Assembly (NCBI RefSeq): GCF_002797675.1
Contig: NZ_PGEX01000001.1
Location: 2,170,001 to 2,234,000 of the forward strand
Source of the DNA: Hallerella succinigenes
GTDB taxonomy: Bacteria; Fibrobacterota; Fibrobacteria; Fibrobacterales; Fibrobacteraceae
Length of the DNA: 64,000 bases
Reading direction: 5' to 3'
Shown here: one piece after another, positions 28,857-38,547 of the stretch
How the letters are laid out: every line of letters starts with the position of its first letter
Numbering within the stretch: position 1 is the first letter of the stretch
The notes under the pieces: generated by a model
What the model saw: only the letters and a program-made list of their open reading frames with translations
What the model was told of the DNA's origin: nothing
The model's database searches: none
Translations under genes and position numbers: made by a program

Positions 28857-29999
28857 ATGAATCGTTGGATTCTTGCACTGCTCGCTTCGCTTTTGATTCT
28901 TGCCTGTGCGGAATCGGATGATGGTCCAATCCGCATTTATCCGAATGATTTTGCCGTGGGCGGTTACGGCTATATGCTTTATGCGGAACTCGATTCCGGT
29001 TATCGCTTCCACATTCAGGGCGATACGCTTGCCCTTGCGATGGACAGCATGTGGACTTTCGGCAACTGCTTTTTGAAAGACATCGAACTGTACGGCTCTT
29101 ATTCTAACGACACCATCCTGACGATTACGGTAAAGCTCTTGCTCGGTAACACCGGAACGACGGATTGCCCGCAGCCGATTTTTAGACCGGATACGGTTCT
29201 GTACTTGGCGTTTAACGAAGAATGGAAACAGAAGGGCGTGCGTGAAATTCGTGTGGAAGGCAACGCCCACAATGAATTCTATCCCGAAGATATCGATACG
29301 GCGGCCACCGCGTATGCGACTTTCAAGGATTCGATTTTGGTTAGACAGGGAAGCTTCCGCGCGGAAAGCATTTCCGTTTATCTCGATTCCTCTTTTGCAG
29401 ATCCTTACACGTATCCGCGTCGCACGTCGAGCGATACGGCGGGTGTTCTCTTTATAACGGATTCTTTGGATATCGATACGTTCCTTTACCGCTTCATGGA
29501 ATCGAACTGTGTCGAAATTCACGATTCCTGCGAAACGGTGCCGGATACAGCTTGGCGTTCTTCCTGGAGCGCACAGGATACGAATCTTGTCCCGATCCGT
29601 GCGGTCTGTGCCGAAGATACCACAGCCGATTCCTTGGTCTACTGCTTGACGGCCAACTGGAAAAACGATTCGACGTCGCTCAGCGATTCCGTTTACGAAT
29701 ATCTGGATACGACGTGGTACTATTCCAAATTTTTTATGGAACAGATTCCGAAATGTGCCAGTGTGGATCATGGAGACTTTACGGGAAGTGCTTTGCATGG
29801 ACGTTATTTTACGACGCAGCACATTCTCTTTATTCCGTCTTTCGAAGAATCGAGCTGCGGTCCTGCCGCCCTTTCGAATTGGGCCATTTACAACCTGAGC
29901 GCTCAAAAAGAAGTTTTGGATTCGGCGTTGGCGGATACGTTGCTATCGGCGTGGAAAAAAGCTTCGGTAGGCGCAAGCGAGGAAGAAGATGTCGAATAA
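28857..29999 (+). CDS. Hypothetical lipoprotein, 380 aa
   Basis: The signal peptide ends in the lipobox ILAC (WILALLASLLILAC). The mature protein is Asp/Ser/Thr/Tyr-rich with many short beta-like segments and several cysteines, typical of a surface or periplasmic lipoprotein, but I recognise no family. The ATG at 28857 was chosen over a TTG at 28845 because it starts the signal peptide. The end overlaps the Nudix gene by 11 bases, so it is part of the 27.3-30.7 kb run. Confidence 0.7.
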   Translation: MNRWILALLASLLILACAESDDGPIRIYPNDFAVGGYGYMLYAELDSGYRFHIQGDTLALAMDSMWTFGNCFLKDIELYGSYSNDTILTITVKLLLGNTGTTDCPQPIFRPDTVLYLAFNEEWKQKGVREIRVEGNAHNEFYPEDIDTAATAYATFKDSILVRQGSFRAESISVYLDSSFADPYTYPRRTSSDTAGVLFITDSLDIDTFLYRFMESNCVEIHDSCETVPDTAWRSSWSAQDTNLVPIRAVCAEDTTADSLVYCLTANWKNDSTSLSDSVYEYLDTTWYYSKFFMEQIPKCASVDHGDFTGSALHGRYFTTQHILFIPSFEESSCGPAALSNWAIYNLSAQKEVLDSALADTLLSAWKKASVGASEEEDVE

Positions 30000-30723
30000 A
30001 CCGGTGGAATACACCTTTTCGGATGAAGTCCTAGTCGAAGACCGCGATGCGGTTTTGAACAGCTTCTTGTTTCAGAATTGGCTTGCACATGCGCAAAAAA
30101 ATTTCATCATTTCGAAGATCCACTTTTCTTCGGTCGATTACCGCTTTAAGAATCATTCTCCGCTGTTCATCAAGCTGACTGCGACTGCAACGCTTCCGGA
30201 TGGAAAGCCTGTGCACGGGATTGTGCTTGTGCGCGGCAATGCGGTCGGCGTTCTCGTGGTGCTGCGCTGTGAAGGCAAGCCGTATTTGCTGCTTGTGCGT
30301 CAGCCGCGCTTTGCCATTTCGGAACCGGAATCTTTGGAAATGCCGGCGGGAATTCTCGACTGGTCCAAGGACTATCGCAAGGTCGCCCTTTCGGAATTGA
30401 AAGAAGAGGCGATGATCGATGCGACGGATGATGAACTGATTGACCTCACCGGGTTTTACACCGATGGAAAGCTCGACGGCCACGCCGGAAGTTGCGGACT
30501 TTTAGACGAACGCATTCGCCTGTATGCGATCGAAAGAGATGTAACGCCGGAAGAGCTCAAACGTTTGGATGGAAGAAATCAGGAATATACGGATGAAAAT
30601 GAATGGATCAAGACCGTCGTTTTGCCGTATGAAGAAGCGGGCAAGCAGTTCATCGATCACAAGAATCTGCTCGCGATGTTTATGTACGAGCGCTATCTTT
30701 CAGCGCAGGGCAGGCACTTGTAA
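29989..30723 (+). CDS. Nudix hydrolase, ADP-sugar pyrophosphatase-like
   Basis: A 244-residue Nudix protein with the architecture of ADP-ribose/UDP-glucose pyrophosphatases (strand VVLRCEGKPYLLLVRQPRF before the box). The Nudix box lies in AGILDWSKDYRKVALSELKEEA; the metal-binding core SELKEEA keeps the glutamates, but the usual R of the REUxEE core is Ser and the first E is Lys. Activity is likely but substrate is uncertain. The ATG overlaps the lipoprotein gene; the last 44 bases overlap the convergent PHP gene. Confidence 0.8.
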   Translation: MSNKPVEYTFSDEVLVEDRDAVLNSFLFQNWLAHAQKNFIISKIHFSSVDYRFKNHSPLFIKLTATATLPDGKPVHGIVLVRGNAVGVLVVLRCEGKPYLLLVRQPRFAISEPESLEMPAGILDWSKDYRKVALSELKEEAMIDATDDELIDLTGFYTDGKLDGHAGSCGLLDERIRLYAIERDVTPEELKRLDGRNQEYTDENEWIKTVVLPYEEAGKQFIDHKNLLAMFMYERYLSAQGRHL

Positions 30724-32185
30724 GCGCAAAGCGCTTGAAGTCGGTTTCCGCTTCGGCGCGGACATAGTTCTTGCCTGAAAGAGAAACCTTTGCTACAGCT
30801 TCAAAATCGGAAATCTTTTCAAGAGGTGCTGCAATCGGCGCCTCTTTTTTTGTACCCAAAGTTTCTTGCGCAAAAACAGTCAGGGTTTGCAGGGCGCCGA
30901 AGTCTTCGGTGCTTTGGAAATGGAATGTAACGGTTTCTCCTTCGACTGTCCACCAAAGGGCTGGTCCGTCGGTGATGTAAAGGTTCGTGCCGCGGAAAGC
31001 GGAAATCGGGTCAGAACCTTGGACGACCGTTCTCACGTATCCAAAAACGTGGGCGTGGGACTGCTTGAGTTTGAAAAGCGGAATCTTCACGCCGGTATAT
31101 TCGTTCAAATCGCCATGGGCATCGTTTCCGCCGAGCGGCAAAATGAAATTCCCTTTTTCGAGCTCTGAAATCCAGAATTCACGGCCGAGTTCAAAGCCTT
31201 TGTCTCGGGAACCGTTCCAAAATTCGAGCGCGGCAATCGGATTTTGGGATCCTTTCAAAAGATCTTCTGCGTGCCAGTCTCCACGGCGAAAAATAAAACG
31301 TTCGAGCTTTCCCATCTGTTCTTTGGGATGTGCGGCAAAACAGGGAAGTTTTGTCTGCGAAACGATTTGCGCAATGGGAAGGGTCGGTTTGTTGTCGAGC
31401 CATCTGCGTCCGCAGTCGCCTTCGCCGGGAACGTAGAAGGGGTTTCCTGGGAAGAGCAAATGGACGTTTTGACCTTGGGAGTTCCCGGCCGAAACCTCTT
31501 CGCCGGCGATCATCTTCGGAAAAGCGGGGAGCGCGGCGATTTCTTTTCGCAGCTCGTTGTAGCGAACGCTTGCGTCGGTACGGATCATGTAATTATCGTC
31601 GCGGAAGGCGAAGTCGTAAGAATGGTCCGTGCAAAAGACAAAGTCCAACCCGACGGATTGGGCCGCTTGCTGTAAAACGGCGGGCGAAGCTCCGAATTCC
31701 ACGGGGTCCGCGGAAATATACGTATGCGAGTGGGTTTCGCCTGCGATATAACCTTCTGGCTTTGGAATCGGATTTCGAAGGACCGCAATCTGGAGCGGGT
31801 TTTGCTTTAATCCGGTCAAATTAAAACGACGAATGCGCTTGCGCTTTCCGTTGAGGAGAACTGTAAGCGACGTTTCGACGGTGTAGTTTCCGGAAGGGAG
31901 TTTTCCGCAAGAAATGGGAATAAAGCGGAACGGCGTGCGAACTTCTTCTCGAATCGGCTGCGCCTTGGTGATACGGGTCGTGCCGCAGGTGAAGACCGCT
32001 TCGAAGGTTTCCAGGGTGACGGGAAAACGGTTCGCTTCACGGACGACGATAAAAAGCCTGGTATCTTCGCCGGGAACGACTTGGAAGGGGGCGTCGATCA
32101 AAATTTCGGGTTCATTTTTGTACAGCAAGGACCAAGGGAGCTTGAACTTGTAATGCATCTCCGCATAGTCAGGATCGAACCACAT
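30680..32185 (-). CDS. PHP-domain metal-dependent phosphoesterase-like protein
   Basis: A 501-residue protein. After a 150-residue beta-rich N-terminal domain comes a PHP fold: GETHSHTYISADP gives the first His-x-His, FCTDHSYD the second metal site and GNDAHGDL the C-terminal one. Such CehA-type proteins hydrolyse phosphoesters with di- or trinuclear metal centres. There is no signal peptide. The start shares a base with the stop of the upstream beta-barrel gene, so the order bamD, barrel, PHP is one operon. The substrate is unknown. Confidence 0.75.
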   Translation of the reverse strand: MWFDPDYAEMHYKFKLPWSLLYKNEPEILIDAPFQVVPGEDTRLFIVVREANRFPVTLETFEAVFTCGTTRITKAQPIREEVRTPFRFIPISCGKLPSGNYTVETSLTVLLNGKRKRIRRFNLTGLKQNPLQIAVLRNPIPKPEGYIAGETHSHTYISADPVEFGASPAVLQQAAQSVGLDFVFCTDHSYDFAFRDDNYMIRTDASVRYNELRKEIAALPAFPKMIAGEEVSAGNSQGQNVHLLFPGNPFYVPGEGDCGRRWLDNKPTLPIAQIVSQTKLPCFAAHPKEQMGKLERFIFRRGDWHAEDLLKGSQNPIAALEFWNGSRDKGFELGREFWISELEKGNFILPLGGNDAHGDLNEYTGVKIPLFKLKQSHAHVFGYVRTVVQGSDPISAFRGTNLYITDGPALWWTVEGETVTFHFQSTEDFGALQTLTVFAQETLGTKKEAPIAAPLEKISDFEAVAKVSLSGKNYVRAEAETDFKRFALTSACPALKDSART

Positions 32186-32988
32186 TACTTTTCCCGGTTC
32201 AGTACCCCGAAGCTGAACCTAAATTGCAGCATCAAGCCGCCTAAGTCCCACTTCGCCTTGTCTGTATCTTTGTCTGGAACGACACTCGAAAACGGTTCGT
32301 CCGATTCCACGATGATTCTCGAATATCCGATGTCACCGTAAATGTAAATGTTCTTCCACGTCGTCACGAGGTAGCCAAGGCTCACCCCGAAGCCGTTACC
32401 GAGGAGGGGCGTTTCGGCAGAAATATGGCCCCAGCTTGAATAGATTTCGGTACCCGGAAGCATCCAGTACCAGCGTAAAGAAACGCTAAAGAGACTTGCG
32501 TTTGAAAGGGAAATCAAATGGGTCGGGATAGCGACGCGGTATTCGAGATACAGCGGAAAACCTTGGAGCGTATAGCTGTAATTATGAATCTTGTCTTTGC
32601 GGTCGGTGACGACCACGGATTCGTTATCGTAAATATATCCGAAGCCCGCACTGACGAAATGCCCTTCTCGCCATTGGAATTGCAGACCTGCTGTAATCGG
32701 AAAACAGAAGTTCACCTTTTGGAAGTCTTGCTTGGCGACGTAGCTGCTTTCCGCTTTCGTCAAGGCTTGGGCTTTGTAATGGTTGTAAACCGTATCGACT
32801 TGAGCCTGGAATTTATCACGGTTGTCAAATCCGATAAAAGAGATAGAAGGCTGGATAAAGAACGAAAGAATGCTTCTGTCGTCTGTCGATTCGCTCACAC
32901 CTAGGCGATTCTCTTCACTCGGTAAAGCCCAAAGCGCGGAGCAGAGGCTCGTGCAAAAAACGGCGATGGAGACAAAGGGGAATCTCAA
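32185..32988 (-). CDS. Hypothetical outer-membrane beta-barrel protein
   Basis: A 267-residue protein with a signal peptide (VSIAVFCTSLCSALWALP) and a pattern of alternating hydrophobic/aromatic strands (FVSAGFGYIYDNE, IYIYGDIGYSRIIVE, LMLQFRFSFGVL), the last close to the C-terminus as in many outer-membrane proteins. No specific family is recognised. It overlaps bamD by 4 bases (ATGA), so the two are coupled. Confidence 0.65.
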   Translation of the reverse strand: MRFPFVSIAVFCTSLCSALWALPSEENRLGVSESTDDRSILSFFIQPSISFIGFDNRDKFQAQVDTVYNHYKAQALTKAESSYVAKQDFQKVNFCFPITAGLQFQWREGHFVSAGFGYIYDNESVVVTDRKDKIHNYSYTLQGFPLYLEYRVAIPTHLISLSNASLFSVSLRWYWMLPGTEIYSSWGHISAETPLLGNGFGVSLGYLVTTWKNIYIYGDIGYSRIIVESDEPFSSVVPDKDTDKAKWDLGGLMLQFRFSFGVLNREK

Positions 32989-33881
32989 TATTCGTCCTCT
33001 TCATCTTCTTCGTCAACATCGCGCTGCGCTTCGGCTTCTTCCTTCGCTTCCTGCTTTTCGATCAGCTTCTGCTTTTTTTCTTTTTCGATGCGTTGCAGGA
33101 ACTTCTTTTCGAGCTTTGCGATGTAGGCTTCTGTGGCTTCGACGGTTTCGATGCGCTTTTGGATGCTATCGGGAACGGTCAAACGGTAGTTTTCCAGGTA
33201 GTAGCGGGCCGTTTCGAACTGGTCGAGTTCCGCGTAGCTTTCGATGAGAAGGTTCAAGGCTTCCGGGCGGCGCTTGCTTTTCGGATAGAGGTCTAGGAAT
33301 TCCTTCATGTAAATGACCGTCGACTGCGGATGGTCGAGTTTGTGGTAAAGACGGGCGGTGCGGTAATCGCGCTCTGCGCGGCGTTCGATCAAAAGGTTTA
33401 TGTAGTAGTTCACGGAGTCCATCAGCGGAGATTCCGGGTAATTGGACTGGAACTTTTCAAAGTCACGCATGGCGAGGGTCGTATTGGTTTCGTCGCGGTC
33501 GATATCGTATTCGATATTGAAGGCGGCAACGGCCTTGCGGTATTCTGCGGTTTCGATAAACGGGGAACTCGGGAAGTTGTTGATAAAGCTGCCGTATTCG
33601 CCACGGGCTTCGAGCCATTCTTCCAGATTGAAGTAGCTTTCGGCGATCAGGAACTGGGCCTGTTCCATATAGCCTGTGCCGATACAGATATTCAGGATTT
33701 CTTCTAATGGCTCCTTGGCTCGGCCGTAATTGCCTTCCTTAAAGTCTTTATCTGCCGCATCAAAGCGGTTCTTGCACATGAGTGTGCGGTCACCACCGCC
33801 GTCACGCGGGACGCAAGCAATCAGAGAGTAGGCTGTTGCAGCAAGAAGAACAAAAATCGAGAAGTGTTTGTTTATGCGCAT
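32985..33881 (-). CDS. bamD: Outer-membrane assembly lipoprotein BamD-like
   Basis: A 298-residue lipoprotein. The signal peptide ends in SLIAC, and the mature chain is a series of TPR helices: FKEGNYGRAKEPLEE, LEEWLEARGEYGSFINNFP and FQSNYPESPLMDSVNY carry the NYP/PxS pattern typical of BamD. In E. coli BamD recruits substrates to the BamA barrel insertase. The C-terminal 50 residues form a Lys/Glu/Asp tail ending EDEEDEY, longer than in enterobacteria. It is the first gene of a three-gene minus-strand operon and diverges from the lptF/G pair. Confidence 0.8.
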   Translation of the reverse strand: MRINKHFSIFVLLAATAYSLIACVPRDGGGDRTLMCKNRFDAADKDFKEGNYGRAKEPLEEILNICIGTGYMEQAQFLIAESYFNLEEWLEARGEYGSFINNFPSSPFIETAEYRKAVAAFNIEYDIDRDETNTTLAMRDFEKFQSNYPESPLMDSVNYYINLLIERRAERDYRTARLYHKLDHPQSTVIYMKEFLDLYPKSKRRPEALNLLIESYAELDQFETARYYLENYRLTVPDSIQKRIETVEATEAYIAKLEKKFLQRIEKEKKQKLIEKQEAKEEAEAQRDVDEEDEEDEY

Positions 33882-33953
33882 TGGTCCGTCTAAAAAAGGA
33901 TGGAACGGTTTTTCAAGTTGCTAAATTAGCAAAAACGAGTTGAAAAAACGCCT

Positions 33954-35375
33954 ATGATTCTTGTTCGGTATGTGTTGAAGGAACATCTAGCGCCCTTTTT
34001 GCTGGCGTTGTTTGTCATCACATTCCTATTTGTCGTGGATTTTTTGGTGACGATCCTCGATAATGTGCTTTCCAAAGGCTTGCCGCTTTCGACCGTTCTT
34101 GAAATTTTTGCCCTCAATATTGTCTGGATGCTCTCGCTTTCGATTCCGATGGCGGTGCTTGTCGCCTGTCTGATGGCTTTTGGCCGCCTTTCGGGAGACC
34201 AGGAAATCACGGCGATGAAGGCGGCTGGAATTTCGCCGCTGGCGATGATGCGACCGGTTTTGCTGGTCGGCATTTTGGTCTCGGAATTGTTGATTCTTTT
34301 TAATAACTGGCTTTTGCCCGAAGCGAACCACCGTTCCGTGGAGCTGATGAGTGCCGTTTCGCGTAAAAAACCGCACGCTTTTATCGATGCAGGAAAGCTC
34401 ACGACGCAGTTCCCCGGGGTGCAGCTTTGGGTTGATCGCATTGATCCTTCGACGGGTATGCTCTACGGCATCCAGATTTTTGAAACAGAGGGCAAAGGTC
34501 CTCCCCGAGTCGTTTTGGCGGACAGCGCCTCGATGGATTACGCCGATCATGGGGCAACGCTCATGCTGCGCCTCAAAAGCGGTGAAAATCACATGGCGGA
34601 CAAGGACGATCCTTCGGGATATTTCCGGATCCGTTTCTCATCGGAAGATTTCGCCATTAAGAATGTAAACGACCGCTTGGAGCGTCGAGACCGCAAACAT
34701 CGCAGCGACCGCGAAATGCCTGTAGACATGATGCTTGACGTTATCGAAGAGGCGAAAAAAAACGAAGCGCGAATCGTCAAGGAATCGCATCAAACGCTCT
34801 TCCCAGATCTAGTCCATCTGCGGGAGTTCGCCTTGGGAGATTCGATTGTGCCGAAAAACGGCAAATGGGATATTCAGGCGGATTCTCTCCGCCATATCCG
34901 CGCCTTGCGCGACGTCGCCATTGCCGAACGCACTCGTTTACGCCTTGTGCATCGCACATCGGAACGCGTCACTTCTGAAAGGAAGCGCCAGGCTCAGTAC
35001 TGGGTGGAAGTCCATAAAAAGTTTAGCACGAGCGTCGCTTGCCTCATTTTCGTTCTGATCGGTGCGCCGCTCGGCATTATGGCTCGCAAGGGCGGTATCG
35101 GCACGGGCGTCATCTACAGCATCGCGTTCTTCGTCTTGTACTGGGTCTGCTTGATCGGGGGCGAAAACCTCGCCGACCGCTTAATCGTATCGCCGACCCT
35201 CGCCATGTGGATTTCGAATGCGATTATCGGAACGATCGGCATCCTTCTCACGTGGAAGATGGTCCGCGACCGCTATTCGGGCACGACTCCGCTTGGACAT
35301 GTGAAAAATTTCTTCGGAAATATTTGGAAAAAGATTCACCGTAAAAAGACATCTTTGCCGGAGGAAAATAGCTGA
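33954..35375 (+). CDS. LptF/LptG-family permease (YjgP/YjgQ), first copy
   Basis: A 473-residue inner-membrane protein with three N-terminal and three C-terminal helices around a periplasmic beta-jellyroll. RYVLKEHLAPFLLALFVITF at the start and VACLMAFGRLSGDQEITAMK, the coupling-helix motif, are diagnostic. LptF and LptG form the transporter that pulls lipopolysaccharide out of the inner membrane with LptB. The periplasmic part is longer than in E. coli, with a charged stretch at 235-270. The stop shares a base with the next gene's ATG. Confidence 0.85.
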   Translation: MILVRYVLKEHLAPFLLALFVITFLFVVDFLVTILDNVLSKGLPLSTVLEIFALNIVWMLSLSIPMAVLVACLMAFGRLSGDQEITAMKAAGISPLAMMRPVLLVGILVSELLILFNNWLLPEANHRSVELMSAVSRKKPHAFIDAGKLTTQFPGVQLWVDRIDPSTGMLYGIQIFETEGKGPPRVVLADSASMDYADHGATLMLRLKSGENHMADKDDPSGYFRIRFSSEDFAIKNVNDRLERRDRKHRSDREMPVDMMLDVIEEAKKNEARIVKESHQTLFPDLVHLREFALGDSIVPKNGKWDIQADSLRHIRALRDVAIAERTRLRLVHRTSERVTSERKRQAQYWVEVHKKFSTSVACLIFVLIGAPLGIMARKGGIGTGVIYSIAFFVLYWVCLIGGENLADRLIVSPTLAMWISNAIIGTIGILLTWKMVRDRYSGTTPLGHVKNFFGNIWKKIHRKKTSLPEENS

Positions 35376-36652
35376 TGAAGTTTTCCCGGTATCTCGTCTG
35401 GAATTTTGTGAAGATGTTCCTGCTCGTGCTCTTGGGCTCGGTCTTCATGTTTATCGTGATAGACTTCGTGGGCAACATCAAAACATGGCTTGCTCGGGAT
35501 CTTTCCGATGCGAAGGATTATTATATCGCCTACATGCCGTACATCGTTTACCTGGTGTCGCCTGTAGCGCTGTTTATCGGGATTGTCGCCTCGGTAGGAA
35601 ACATGTCTCGTCACCTTGAATTTACGGCGATTCAGCAGTCGGGAAGAAGCCCGTTTCGCGCCTTGGTTCCGATCCTTTTTGTCGGTGCGGCCGTGACGGC
35701 GATTTCGTTCTATCTCGATGCCAAGATCCTTCCGGATGCAAACCATCGCCGTTATAAAATCATGGAACCGATGGCGCAACAGCGCAGGGATCCGCGAGTC
35801 AAGGACAAACGCGACTTTGTGTACATTTCGGGCGATAAAACGAGCTGGTTCATGCGCATGTACGGCGGCGCAAACAAGATTGGTCGCGACGTCGTTCTGT
35901 TGATCCATCGGGACGGAGATCTCGCTGAACGTTACGACGCAAAGCGTCTGCGATGGATGATGCCGGATACGGTGCGTGTGGCGCATGCTGTGGAAGAGCC
36001 TGCTAAAACCGTTGCTCCGCGGAAAAAGGCCGAAAAAAAAGAGAAGGTTTCCCAAGATTCCGTGGTGAAAAGCATTCGGCAGAAGATGGATTCCATTCGA
36101 ATGGAAAAGTCTTCGGCATCGGCGGAAAAGGTGAAGGATTCCATTTTGGAAATCAAACCAGGCTATTGGCGTTTGGAAGAAGGTTACCAACGCGTCTTCC
36201 TCAAGGATGGCTCGGTGCAAATTCGCCATTTTATCCGTGAGAGCTTAAAAGGGAAAACGAGCCTTCTCCCAGAAGATTTTTTGGACGAACGCCAACGTGG
36301 CGACGAAATGGATGCTCAGACGATTCTTCGCAAGATCGAAGTGCAGAAGCGTTCTGGCGAAAATACGAACAAGCTCGAAACCGCCTACTTCTTTAAATAT
36401 TCGGGATCCATGATGAATTTCATCGTGCTTTTGATTGGGGCTGCTCTTGCGCATCGTTTTAACCGAAATGGAGGCCTTTCTCAAAAGTTTGGCATCGGCA
36501 TCCTGCTCGTTTTTAGTTATTATGTCATTATACGAATCGGTCTCAAGATGGGGGAAAATGGTGCGCTCTCTCCGATGCTCGGCGCTTGGATAGGACACAT
36601 TGTTTTTGCGGTCGTGGCTGTTTGGATGCTTCGTCGGTCTTTCCGCTTGTGA
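35375..36652 (+). CDS. LptF/LptG-family permease (YjgP/YjgQ), second copy
   Basis: A 425-residue partner of the preceding protein with the same six-helix layout (KFSRYLVWNFVKMFLLVLLG at the N-terminus; FTAIQQSGRSPFRALVPI as coupling helix). The periplasmic domain carries a Lys/Ser/Glu-rich insertion (PRKKAEKKEKVSQDSV). Adjacent, overlapping lptF and lptG genes are the normal arrangement; which is which is not decided here. The operon may continue into the diguanylate cyclase 29 bases on. Confidence 0.85.
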   Translation: MKFSRYLVWNFVKMFLLVLLGSVFMFIVIDFVGNIKTWLARDLSDAKDYYIAYMPYIVYLVSPVALFIGIVASVGNMSRHLEFTAIQQSGRSPFRALVPILFVGAAVTAISFYLDAKILPDANHRRYKIMEPMAQQRRDPRVKDKRDFVYISGDKTSWFMRMYGGANKIGRDVVLLIHRDGDLAERYDAKRLRWMMPDTVRVAHAVEEPAKTVAPRKKAEKKEKVSQDSVVKSIRQKMDSIRMEKSSASAEKVKDSILEIKPGYWRLEEGYQRVFLKDGSVQIRHFIRESLKGKTSLLPEDFLDERQRGDEMDAQTILRKIEVQKRSGENTNKLETAYFFKYSGSMMNFIVLLIGAALAHRFNRNGGLSQKFGIGILLVFSYYVIIRIGLKMGENGALSPMLGAWIGHIVFAVVAVWMLRRSFRL

Positions 36653-36681
36653 TCTTTTGAAATTGATGGTTGGTGGTTAGA

Positions 36682-38547
36682 ATGTCTGATATTTTATATG
36701 TCGCTTCCGGTTTGCTTATCGGCCTTGCTTTCAAAGGCGGACTGTTTCTTTTTGCGATTCCTGGTGCGCTGATCGCGCTGGTGCTTGCTTGGTTGAATCG
36801 TCCGAGCTTGCCGACGTCCAAGGCGCATACGGCGACCGTGCCTGTGCTGCGTGCAACGCGTACAACGGATGCAACAGCCATCGGTCGTATTCTGCGCCCG
36901 GCGGTGACCCAGACGAGTCAGACTCTTTCTGCCCGCGACACCTTTACCGCTTTTCCGGGTGACGGGGAATCTTCGCTCGACAAGCTCAAAGGCAATGAAA
37001 TTTGGAATAAGCTTGAACGCGATCTGGATCCGATTTACCGCTCTGTCTTGCGTTCCATTCAAACCTTGATTCCGAAGACACACTCGGTTCTTTTGTTGCT
37101 GAAGACGTTGGACGGAAAATCTTTTGCCATTCGTCAATTCTCGTCGACTGCGGAAAATGAAATCAACATGAATGCCCGCATTTTGGATGGCGTGGGCATT
37201 GTGGGGCAGCTGGCTAGTCGCGACGTGAACCGTATTCTCGAAGGGGATTTGTTAAACGGAAAGAGTTTAGGCTATTATTTGACGATTCCCGCCATTCATT
37301 CGGTGGCAGGCGTTCCGATGTTCAATAACAAGAATCAGCGAGTGGGCGCTCTCGTCATTGACTCTCTGGAACAGAACGCATTCAATGCGAACTTGATTCC
37401 GATTCTCGACAGTTTCGCTTCGATGTTCCACATGCTCACGTATAAGAGCTTCACTTCGGCTTCGAACTACCGGGAAAAGAAGAAGTTCTACGAACTTTCC
37501 GCGTATCAGCAGAAGTTCTTCAAAACGACGCTTTTGAAGGATACCTACAAGGAAATCTTTGAATACGTCAGCCAGAACTTTAGCGCCGACCGTATTATGA
37601 TTCTTGTCTTTGACAACATGGATCAGGAACAGGGTACGGTGGCATTTTGCCGTGGTGAAGACGAACGTCTTTTTGAAGGTCGTCACTTCTCGCTTTCGGA
37701 CAAGGGCATTTTGCCACTTGCCATGATGCAGCATACAGCAACGGAACGCGTTTTCACGGGCCGTGATTACGTGCTGCGTTTAAACGATGCGGAACCGCGC
37801 AATAATTCGCTCCGCTATCTCTTTGTGCAGCCGAGCTCCATGACCATGCGCAATGCATCGTTAAACCGCCCTTCGGAAATCGCCATCTGTATTGAACGTC
37901 GCCAGGCGCTTAAGTTCGAACAGTTCGAAAAGGATTTGCTCCGCTTTATGGTGAACATCGCCTACTTTGCTTATCAGCGCGGTATGCAGTTTGAACATGA
38001 ACAGTTCGAAATTTACCACGATGCTCTGACCGGCCTTTTGAACCGTCGAACGATTGATTCGAAGCTAGCTGAACTCAACCGAGTTCATCAGGAAAAGGAC
38101 GTCGGTGTCATGATGATGGATATCGACCACTTTAAGCATATCAACGACACCTACGGTCACCAGGCAGGCGATACGATTCTCAAGGGAATTGCGGCTCGTA
38201 TTTCGTCGGTGGCAAACAAGGGCGAAAATCTGCTTGCTCGCTACGGGGGTGAAGAATTCTTTGTCGCCATTCCGGGGGCGACTCAAGAAATTCTGAAGGA
38301 TACAGCAGAAGCGATTCGCGTTGCCGTCAATTCTTCTCCATTTGACATTCAGCAGGGATCTCCGATTCCAGTGACGGTCAGCATTGGATGTTACCTTGCG
38401 ACAAGAAGTTTCCAGGGAGAAATGACCCGCGCTGTGCATTACGCTGATGACGCTCTTTACAGCGCCAAGGAAGGCGGAAGAAACCGTGTGGTTGAATATC
38501 AGGAACGTGATTTTGAACCGGAAGATGCGCAGACGGAGAACGCATAA
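36682..38547 (+). CDS. Diguanylate cyclase with membrane anchor and GAF-like domain
   Basis: A 621-residue protein: two short N-terminal membrane segments (ILYVASGLLIGLAF, LFLFAIPGALIALVLAWL), a linker, a GAF-like sensory region at about 100-430, then GGDEF with the active motif GGEEF at 522-526. The I-site position reads KGEN, so product inhibition should be absent, unlike the cyclase at 7.3-9.1 kb. ATG 36682 was preferred to TTG 36670. The stop abuts the ATG of the sodium symporter, so the two are co-translated. Confidence 0.85.
   Translation: MSDILYVASGLLIGLAFKGGLFLFAIPGALIALVLAWLNRPSLPTSKAHTATVPVLRATRTTDATAIGRILRPAVTQTSQTLSARDTFTAFPGDGESSLDKLKGNEIWNKLERDLDPIYRSVLRSIQTLIPKTHSVLLLLKTLDGKSFAIRQFSSTAENEINMNARILDGVGIVGQLASRDVNRILEGDLLNGKSLGYYLTIPAIHSVAGVPMFNNKNQRVGALVIDSLEQNAFNANLIPILDSFASMFHMLTYKSFTSASNYREKKKFYELSAYQQKFFKTTLLKDTYKEIFEYVSQNFSADRIMILVFDNMDQEQGTVAFCRGEDERLFEGRHFSLSDKGILPLAMMQHTATERVFTGRDYVLRLNDAEPRNNSLRYLFVQPSSMTMRNASLNRPSEIAICIERRQALKFEQFEKDLLRFMVNIAYFAYQRGMQFEHEQFEIYHDALTGLLNRRTIDSKLAELNRVHQEKDVGVMMMDIDHFKHINDTYGHQAGDTILKGIAARISSVANKGENLLARYGGEEFFVAIPGATQEILKDTAEAIRVAVNSSPFDIQQGSPIPVTVSIGCYLATRSFQGEMTRAVHYADDALYSAKEGGRNRVVEYQERDFEPEDAQTENA

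Noticed and set aside
28521-29906. 461-codon minus-strand frame opposite the lipoprotein
   Set aside because: Arg/Ile-rich, low-complexity antisense shadow; the plus strand has a lipoprotein with signal peptide and operon overlaps.
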